Positions 40,023 to 44,911 of a stretch of 44,911 nucleotides of DNA are shown piece after piece. The stretch comes from Spirochaetales bacterium Spiro_07. Its GTDB lineage: Bacteria > Spirochaetota > Spirochaetia > Treponematales > Treponemataceae. The notes below the pieces were generated by a model, which saw only the letters and a program-made list of their open reading frames with translations, was not told where the DNA came from and did no database searches. How positions within the stretch are numbered: the first letter of the stretch is position 1; each line of letters opens with the position of its first letter. Where the stretch lies: positions 4,003 through 48,913 of the forward strand of contig LVBI01000010.1 of the NCBI GenBank assembly GCA_001603145.1, written 5' to 3'. The translations under genes were made by a program, and so were the position numbers.

Positions 40023-41483
40023 ATGGTTTTTTCGTCTTTAATTTTTATTTTCGGTTTTTTGCCGGCTGTTCTTGTTTTTTATTATCTTCCGTTTTTTAAG
40101 ACACGCTCATACAGAAATGCGGTACTGCTTGTTGCAAGCATCGCTTTTTATGCGTGGGGCGAGCCTGTGTTCGTCTTTGTTATGCTGTTTTCAATTCTGG
40201 TCAATTACGTTTTGGGCTTGCTTATCGACAAGGCCAATCAGACAGACGGAAATAATGGCGGAAAAGCTGTAAAAGCAAAAGTCTGGCTGACCGCCGCTGT
40301 AATCTGGAATATCGGGCTGCTGTTTGTGTTCAAGTACCTTTCTTTTGTGGCAGAAATTTTCAGAAAAGCGGCAAACATTCAGAATATGCCTGTTTTTAAG
40401 ATTGCGCTTCCAATCGGCATTTCGTTTTTCACTTTTCAGATTCTATCTTATATAATCGACGTTTACCGCAAGCGCGTGCCGGTGCAGAAAAACATCATGC
40501 GCCTTGCGCTTTATATTTCGCTTTTCCCTCAGCTTATTGCAGGCCCAATTGTGCGCTACGAGACTGTGCAAGACCAGATTCTCAACAGAAAAGAAACACT
40601 TGAAGGCTTTGTCAAAGGCTTTGAGCGTTTCGTCATCGGCTTGGGCAAAAAATGCCTGCTTGCAAATTACATGGCCATAATTGCAGACACTATGTTCGGT
40701 ATGCAGCCGTCAGATTTGACGCTGTGGGGCGCATGGCTTGGTGCAATTGCTTACACCTTGCAGATTTATTTTGATTTTTCAGGCTATTCTGACATGGCAA
40801 TCGGGCTTGGGCTTATGTTCGGCTTTAAATTTGAAGAAAACTTCAATTATCCGTATGCGGCGCGGTCAGTTACAGACTTTTGGCGGCGCTGGCACATCTC
40901 GCTTTCAAGCTGGTTCCGCGATTATGTCTACATTCCGCTCGGCGGCAACCGTGTTAGTAAGCCGCGCGGAGTTTTTAACCTTTTTGTTGTCTGGTGTCTT
41001 ACAGGCATCTGGCACGGCGCGAATTTCACATTCTGGCTGTGGGGCTTATATTATTTTGTGCTGCTTCAGACAGAACGTACTTTCGGACTTGCAAAAAAGG
41101 CCGCCGATGCAAAAGGCTTTAAGCTAGTGCTTTTCAGGCTTGTTACACTTGTGCTCGTTGTACTCGGCTGGGTACTTTTCAGGGCAGAGAGCGTTCCGGC
41201 AGCTTTCAGCTATTTTGCCTGCATGGTGGGCAAGGGCGGTGCAGCTTTTGAACAGGCGCAGTTCTTGCTTTATAACAGCGCGTACGTTATCGTTGCGGCA
41301 ATTTTTGCGTGCATTCCGTATAAAGAGCTTGTAAAATCAAAGCTGCCGTCGCTTTATGAATCTGAAAAGGCTGGCAACGTCTTTTATGCGGTGCGTGCCG
41401 CCGTGCTTGTTGTTGTGCTTGCAGTTTCAATTTTGAGCTGCATTCAGTCAACTTATAATCCGTTCATCTATTTCAATTTTTAG
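40023..41483 (+). CDS. MBOAT-family O-acyltransferase (AlgI-like)
   Basis: 486 residues with about ten or more membrane segments. AlgI-type MBOATs pass acetyl groups across the inner membrane for polysaccharide O-acetylation. Recognisable stretches: FSSLIFIFGFLPAVLVFYYL, LPIGISFFTFQILSYIIDVYR, AGPIVRYE, YFDFSGYSDMAIGLGLMFGF, DFWRRWHISLSSWFRDYVYIPLGGNR and the catalytic His331 in GIWHGANFTFWLWG. AGAAAGG supports the start; the in-frame upstream ATG at 39993 lacks one. It is followed after 9 bases by its DHHW partner. The acetylated polymer is not identified; a mannose-containing glycan made with manC is possible. Confidence 0.92.
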   Translation: MVFSSLIFIFGFLPAVLVFYYLPFFKTRSYRNAVLLVASIAFYAWGEPVFVFVMLFSILVNYVLGLLIDKANQTDGNNGGKAVKAKVWLTAAVIWNIGLLFVFKYLSFVAEIFRKAANIQNMPVFKIALPIGISFFTFQILSYIIDVYRKRVPVQKNIMRLALYISLFPQLIAGPIVRYETVQDQILNRKETLEGFVKGFERFVIGLGKKCLLANYMAIIADTMFGMQPSDLTLWGAWLGAIAYTLQIYFDFSGYSDMAIGLGLMFGFKFEENFNYPYAARSVTDFWRRWHISLSSWFRDYVYIPLGGNRVSKPRGVFNLFVVWCLTGIWHGANFTFWLWGLYYFVLLQTERTFGLAKKAADAKGFKLVLFRLVTLVLVVLGWVLFRAESVPAAFSYFACMVGKGGAAFEQAQFLLYNSAYVIVAAIFACIPYKELVKSKLPSLYESEKAGNVFYAVRAAVLVVVLAVSILSCIQSTYNPFIYFNF

Positions 41484-41492
41484 GGGAAAGTC

Positions 41493-42962
41493 ATGAAAAA
41501 TATTAGCAACGTGCGCGTAATTTGCGTTTTTATTTGTCTTTTTATGATTTTTCTTGGCGCGGCCTCTTATGTTGTGCGCATCGGCACACGCACTTTTATT
41601 TCTTTAACCGGAAAAACTAATGGTTTTACGGCGTGGCTTTTTAAAGACCAGCCCACGCTGAATAATCAAGCTGAAAACAAGCCCAGCCTCAAAATGCCTG
41701 AAATTGTCGATTGGGTTTCAATGTATCCTTTCAGCGAAGAAACGCTTAAAAAAGCAGATGAAATCAAGGCAGCAGTGAAAAATGCCGGGGCTGATTGCAC
41801 CATAAAGGTTAGCAATGCTGAAAAACAAGCTGTTAGCACGGAAGCGGCGGCACAGCAAGTTCAGCCGCAAAAAGTAATAACTATGCCTTCGTTCAATATT
41901 CCCGGAAAATTTGAGCTTGAGCGCTGGTACAACAGGTTTTTCAGAAAAGAATATTTCTCGCAAGCTATGCAGAAAATCGAAGACAAGTGCCACTGGAACT
42001 TGATGCCGCCTTCTGGCAAAAGCAATATCGTGACCGGCGCAGTCAAGATGACAAACGGCCATCTTTGCGTGCTTTCAAGCCGCCGCGACATGACTGCTTT
42101 AGCCGAATCAATCAAAAGCTTTGACAGATTTCTTAAAGAACAGAACATTCCGTTTGCTTATGTGATGGCGCCGTCATCAATTGCCCCAGACGATAAGATT
42201 ATAAGCGGCCACTGGGATTTTTCTAACCAGAATGCGGAAGAGCTTTTGCAGAAGCTCGGCAATGCGGGCGTAAATACAATTGATTTGATAAACATGCTTA
42301 AAGATGACGGCATCTCTTACGGCGATGCGTTTTTCGTTACAGACCATCACTGGCGGCCGGAAACTGGTGTTTGGGCAACTGGCAAGATTGCAGAATGGCT
42401 CAACAAGAACGCCGGTCTTGATTGCGATGTGCAGCTCTACAAAAGCGAAAACTATGACAAAAAAGTCTATCACGAATGGTTTCTCGGCTCTTACGGCAAA
42501 AAAGCCACGCTTGCAAGAACAAAGCCTGACGATATATCCATTCTATTTCCAAAAAAGCCGGTGAAATTCCATTATGTTAATCCTTCTGCGCCTTGCGACA
42601 GAACCGGCGGCTTTGACGTGATTTATCACTATGAAAATATTGAGCCGAAAGATTATTATTTTCAGAATTCGATTGGCGCTTATCTGAATAACAAATATGC
42701 GGCGTTTATTGATAATCTTGATGAAAATGCAAAAGGCAAGGTGCTTGTTGTCGGCGATTCGTTCTTGATTCTTGTCGCGCCGTTTCTTGCAGAGACTGTA
42801 AAGCGCGTTGAATATTTGTCGCTTGACTATTTTGACGGCAGCCTTGAATCATACATAAAGCAAAACGGCCCTTATGATGCTTGTTTCGTACTTTTCTACA
42901 CAGGCGATTTGACTGATTCAATCGATTTTACGTCGCACCATGATATGTTCGATTTTAGATAG
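41493..42962 (+). CDS. AlgX/AlgJ-like DHHW-motif O-acetyltransferase partner
   Basis: 489 residues. An N-terminal membrane anchor (about 8-30) is followed by a periplasmic SGNH-like domain. The D-H-H-W motif is at residues 284-287 (FVTDHHWRPETGVWA). A GDSF block puts a Ser nucleophile at S423, and FYTGDLTDSIDF ends the domain. AlgJ/AlgX proteins accept acetyl from the MBOAT protein and place it on the exported polysaccharide. A linker of about 90 residues with an AAAQQVQPQ stretch is variable. AGGGGAAAG precedes the start. Two-gene operon with the AlgI-like gene. Confidence 0.85.
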   Translation: MKNISNVRVICVFICLFMIFLGAASYVVRIGTRTFISLTGKTNGFTAWLFKDQPTLNNQAENKPSLKMPEIVDWVSMYPFSEETLKKADEIKAAVKNAGADCTIKVSNAEKQAVSTEAAAQQVQPQKVITMPSFNIPGKFELERWYNRFFRKEYFSQAMQKIEDKCHWNLMPPSGKSNIVTGAVKMTNGHLCVLSSRRDMTALAESIKSFDRFLKEQNIPFAYVMAPSSIAPDDKIISGHWDFSNQNAEELLQKLGNAGVNTIDLINMLKDDGISYGDAFFVTDHHWRPETGVWATGKIAEWLNKNAGLDCDVQLYKSENYDKKVYHEWFLGSYGKKATLARTKPDDISILFPKKPVKFHYVNPSAPCDRTGGFDVIYHYENIEPKDYYFQNSIGAYLNNKYAAFIDNLDENAKGKVLVVGDSFLILVAPFLAETVKRVEYLSLDYFDGSLESYIKQNGPYDACFVLFYTGDLTDSIDFTSHHDMFDFR

Positions 42963-42997
42963 GCATTTAGATAAGCAGGCAGGTTGACTTAAAACTG

Positions 42998-43072
42998 AAT
43001 CTTTACTTTTTAGCGGCTTTTTTGCCAAAATCTTTACTTTTTGTGCTTTTTGAGCTATAATAAGTAAAGATT
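42998..43072 (+). promoter_or_regulatory. Promoter and three putative operators of the HTH-Fic gene
   Basis: AATCTTTACTTTT occurs at 42998 and 43029 (31 bases apart, three helical turns), and its inverse AAGTAAAGATT at 43062-43072. The promoter is TTTACT (43033-43038), 17-bp spacer, TATAAT (43056-43061). The second operator covers the -35 and the third directly follows the -10 over the expected start of transcription. Binding would block RNA polymerase. Confidence 0.65.
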
Positions 43073-43087
43073 TTGGAGGCGGCAGAT

Positions 43088-43999
43088 ATGGTTTCCTATG
43101 AGGGGCTTGAAAAAGCCTTAAAAGAAAAAGGCATAGGCAAAAGCGAATTATCTGAAAAATTAGGATTATCCTCGCGGACTGTTGCCAAAATCGCCAAAGG
43201 AGAGAAGCTTTCAAGGCAGAGCATACAAAAGATTGCCGCTTTTCTAAAGACCGCACCGGAGCTTTTAGTAAAAGAAATTTCACCCAACAAGATTCTTCAG
43301 CTTCTTCGCGATGAAAAAGAAATCGGATTATCTGGCGGTCTTTATCACGAATTGCAGATCCGGATGGCATACAATTCAAATCACATTGAAGGCAGCAAGC
43401 TTTCTGAAGCTCAAACCAGATTAATTTTTGAAACTGCTACAATTGATGTTGGAGACGGAATTCCGGTTGATGATATTCTTGAGACTGTTCATCATTTCCG
43501 CGCCATAGACTATGTAATTGAAACTGCAGAAGAAGAGCTTTCGGAAGAAATAATCAAAAATCTGCATTACATTCTAAAACACGATACAAAAGATTCTCTG
43601 CTTTCATGGTTTGCAGTCGGAGACTATAAAAAACGCGCGAATATTGTGGGCGGCAGAGAAACTGTCAAGCCTGTCTCGGTTCCGGCGCAAATGCAGGCAT
43701 TGCTTTCGCGTTACAATTCAAAAGAAAAAGTTACAATCAATGAAATCATAGCTTTTCATGCTGAATTTGAGCAGATTCATCCTTTTCAGGATGGAAACGG
43801 AAGAGTCGGGCGCTTGATAGCTTTAAAGGAATGTTTGAGGCACAATATAATTCCGTTTATTATTGAAGACAGCAAAAAGAATTATTATTACCGCGGTCTT
43901 TCTGAATGGCAGAATGAAAAAGGCTTTCTCACAGACACTTGCCTTGACGGGCAGGATACATTCAAGCAATTGCTTGATATGCTTGAAATAGAGTATTGA
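43088..43999 (+). CDS. Fic/DOC-family protein with N-terminal HTH
   Basis: 303 residues. An XRE-like helix-turn-helix (about 1-60: ELSEKLGLSSRTVAKIAKGEKLSRQSIQKIAAFL) is fused to a Fic domain. The Fic motif HPFQDGNGRVGR begins at His231, with all residues for AMP transfer present. An N-terminal self-inhibition helix is indicated by S97-NHI-E101-G102, the S/T-xxx-E-G/N pattern in which the Glu blocks ATP. It would therefore be autoinhibited and may modify a target protein or act as a regulator. GGAGG lies 9 bases upstream of the start. The HTH probably binds the repeated TCTTTAC sites in its own promoter (inference). No separate antitoxin gene is next to it, consistent with the built-in inhibitor. 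Confidence 0.88.
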   Translation: MVSYEGLEKALKEKGIGKSELSEKLGLSSRTVAKIAKGEKLSRQSIQKIAAFLKTAPELLVKEISPNKILQLLRDEKEIGLSGGLYHELQIRMAYNSNHIEGSKLSEAQTRLIFETATIDVGDGIPVDDILETVHHFRAIDYVIETAEEELSEEIIKNLHYILKHDTKDSLLSWFAVGDYKKRANIVGGRETVKPVSVPAQMQALLSRYNSKEKVTINEIIAFHAEFEQIHPFQDGNGRVGRLIALKECLRHNIIPFIIEDSKKNYYYRGLSEWQNEKGFLTDTCLDGQDTFKQLLDMLEIEY

Positions 44000-44004
44000 T
44001 GCTG

Positions 44005-44035
44005 TTAGATTGCCGGTTCAGCCGGTAATGTCTAA
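44005..44035. repeat. GTCATTGCCGG-type hairpin in a convergent gap
   Basis: ATTGCCGG (44009-44016), loop TTCAG, CCGGTAAT (44022-44029), with flanking TTAG/CTAA. One G-T wobble. It lies between the ends of the Fic and sensor kinase genes and could serve as the mRNA end for either. Confidence 0.5.
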
Positions 44036-44041
44036 TTTCCG

Positions 44042-44911
44042 TCAATTATGCGGAATGACTATCACGAATGTGGTCAGCTGATTTTCTGTAGAAACTGAAA
44101 TTGACCAGCCGTGCGATTCGATTATGCTCTTTACGATTGAAAGACCGAGCCCTGTGCCTTTTTCTCGGCGCGAGTTGCTGCCCCTGAAGAACGGGTCAAA
44201 AATAAACGGAATATCCTTTTCTTGAATGAGCGCGCCAGTGTTGCTGATTTTTATCTCGATTTTGCCGTCTTGTGCAGCTGATTCAGTATTGAAAAAGATT
44301 TCGCCGCCCTTTTCTGAATAGCGGAGCGCATTGCTCGAAAGGTTTTCAAGTGCCCTTATAAGCAACTTCTCATCAAATGCGACAAGCGCCGCCTCGTCTG
44401 TGTTTACAGCCGTGCGCACATTTCTTTCAAGCAGGTTGCCGTCAGATTCAAGCCGCCGCGCAAAATCTCTTAAGAACGGCGTGATTTGATGCATTTCAAG
44501 GTTCTGCCGCCACTCGCCCGAATCAACTTTGACAAAATTGATAAGCTCATCAACCATGTCTTCAAGCTGCTCAATTTTGTTGCGTATAATCTCAATCGAT
44601 TTCTGCTTTTCTTCGGGGTCAGTCACAACTCCGTCAGTCAGCGCTTCGGTGTAGCCTTTTATAAGAGCAATCGGCGTGCGCAAGTCGTGGCTTATGCCCA
44701 TAATCAGCCGTGTGCGCCGCAAGTTGTCTTCTTTTAGCGCAAGCCGCATCTTGTTCAAGCTTTCTGTCAGCGAAGTGATTTCGTTGCTGCCTTTTATGCA
44801 GATTGGATCGTCAAGGTTGCCGAGCGTTATCTGCTTCGTCGCCTTTTCGAGCATCGTAATCGAATGTGTAATTGAGCGGCTTATCATCGAAAGCATAATC
44901 GAACAAAAGAT
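44042..44911 (-). CDS. Sensor histidine kinase, N-terminal part outside the window
   Basis: The frame is open through the right edge, so the sensor region and probably its first membrane segment are missing. Visible parts in order: the end of a hydrophobic segment, a HAMP-like linker (LEKATKQITLGNLDDPICIKGSNEITSLTESLNKM), the HisKA phosphoacceptor MGISHDLRTPIALIKGYTEAL, and HATPase_c with the N-box ENLSSNALRYSEKGG, FDPFFRG and KGTGLGLSIVKSIIESHGW. All key motifs are intact. A response regulator gene would be expected upstream of it, beyond the window. Confidence 0.92.
   Translation of the reverse strand: MFCSIMLSMISRSITHSITMLEKATKQITLGNLDDPICIKGSNEITSLTESLNKMRLALKEDNLRRTRLIMGISHDLRTPIALIKGYTEALTDGVVTDPEEKQKSIEIIRNKIEQLEDMVDELINFVKVDSGEWRQNLEMHQITPFLRDFARRLESDGNLLERNVRTAVNTDEAALVAFDEKLLIRALENLSSNALRYSEKGGEIFFNTESAAQDGKIEIKISNTGALIQEKDIPFIFDPFFRGSNSRREKGTGLGLSIVKSIIESHGWSISVSTENQLTTFVIVIPHN

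Overview
The window reads as a spirochaete chromosome segment, most likely a Treponema from a gut or rumen type habitat. This is inferred from the spirochaete-like EF-G, the sodium-pumping oxaloacetate decarboxylase set (oadG-oadA-oadB), the 7TMR-type chemoreceptor, the cytoplasmic GH43 plus ribulokinase/AraD pentose route, the bactofilin, and the dense interspersed hairpin repeats. No rRNA, tRNA, CRISPR array, transposase or phage gene was seen.

Layout. 1-4100: fusA, manC (GDP-mannose synthesis) and a small zinc-ribbon protein. 4128-6122: a sugar-sensor-like domain fused to GGDEF. 6190-10600 is an accessory island: a 5'-truncated leucine-rich-repeat gene, an array of about 40-bp palindromic units, and an SF2 helicase with two membrane segments, all embedded in structured repeats. 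10605-16098 (minus strand): bactofilin, TPR lipoprotein/secreted protein, MtaB, pullulanase-type debranching enzyme, DUF554. 16206-18990: DUF2157 membrane protein with its GDYXXLXXY partner. 19226-21427: a chemoreceptor. 21907-25724: the oad operon with its own promoter and terminator. 25944-28868: a large pseudo-REC/GGDQY/EAL/PAS/kinase-like signalling protein. 28957-33796 (minus): a cluster resembling Bacillus ydjG-ydjH-ydjI (TPM protein, zinc-ribbon membrane protein, SPFH protein) with an added DUF4428 protein. 33995-39055: trmO, a GH43 glycosidase, and divergently a pentulose kinase and araD. 39524-42962: a small GNAT protein and an AlgI/AlgX-like surface O-acetylation pair. 43088-43999: a self-inhibited Fic protein with an N-terminal HTH and likely its own operators. 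44042-end: a sensor kinase cut by the window edge.

The most unusual content is non-coding. At least five families of interspersed stem-loop elements fill the intergenic gaps. In two families the copies share the same two- or three-hairpin layout while the stem sequences differ by compensating changes, which points to selection or copying at the level of structure. Four genes (16098, 16206, 39928 and probably 6122) have a promoter -10 box that ends only 6 to 13 bases before the start codon and no Shine-Dalgarno sequence, suggesting leaderless or very short-leader transcripts alongside ordinary SD-led genes.

All coordinates, promoters and pairings were read by eye. Functions rest on motif recognition, with no database search.
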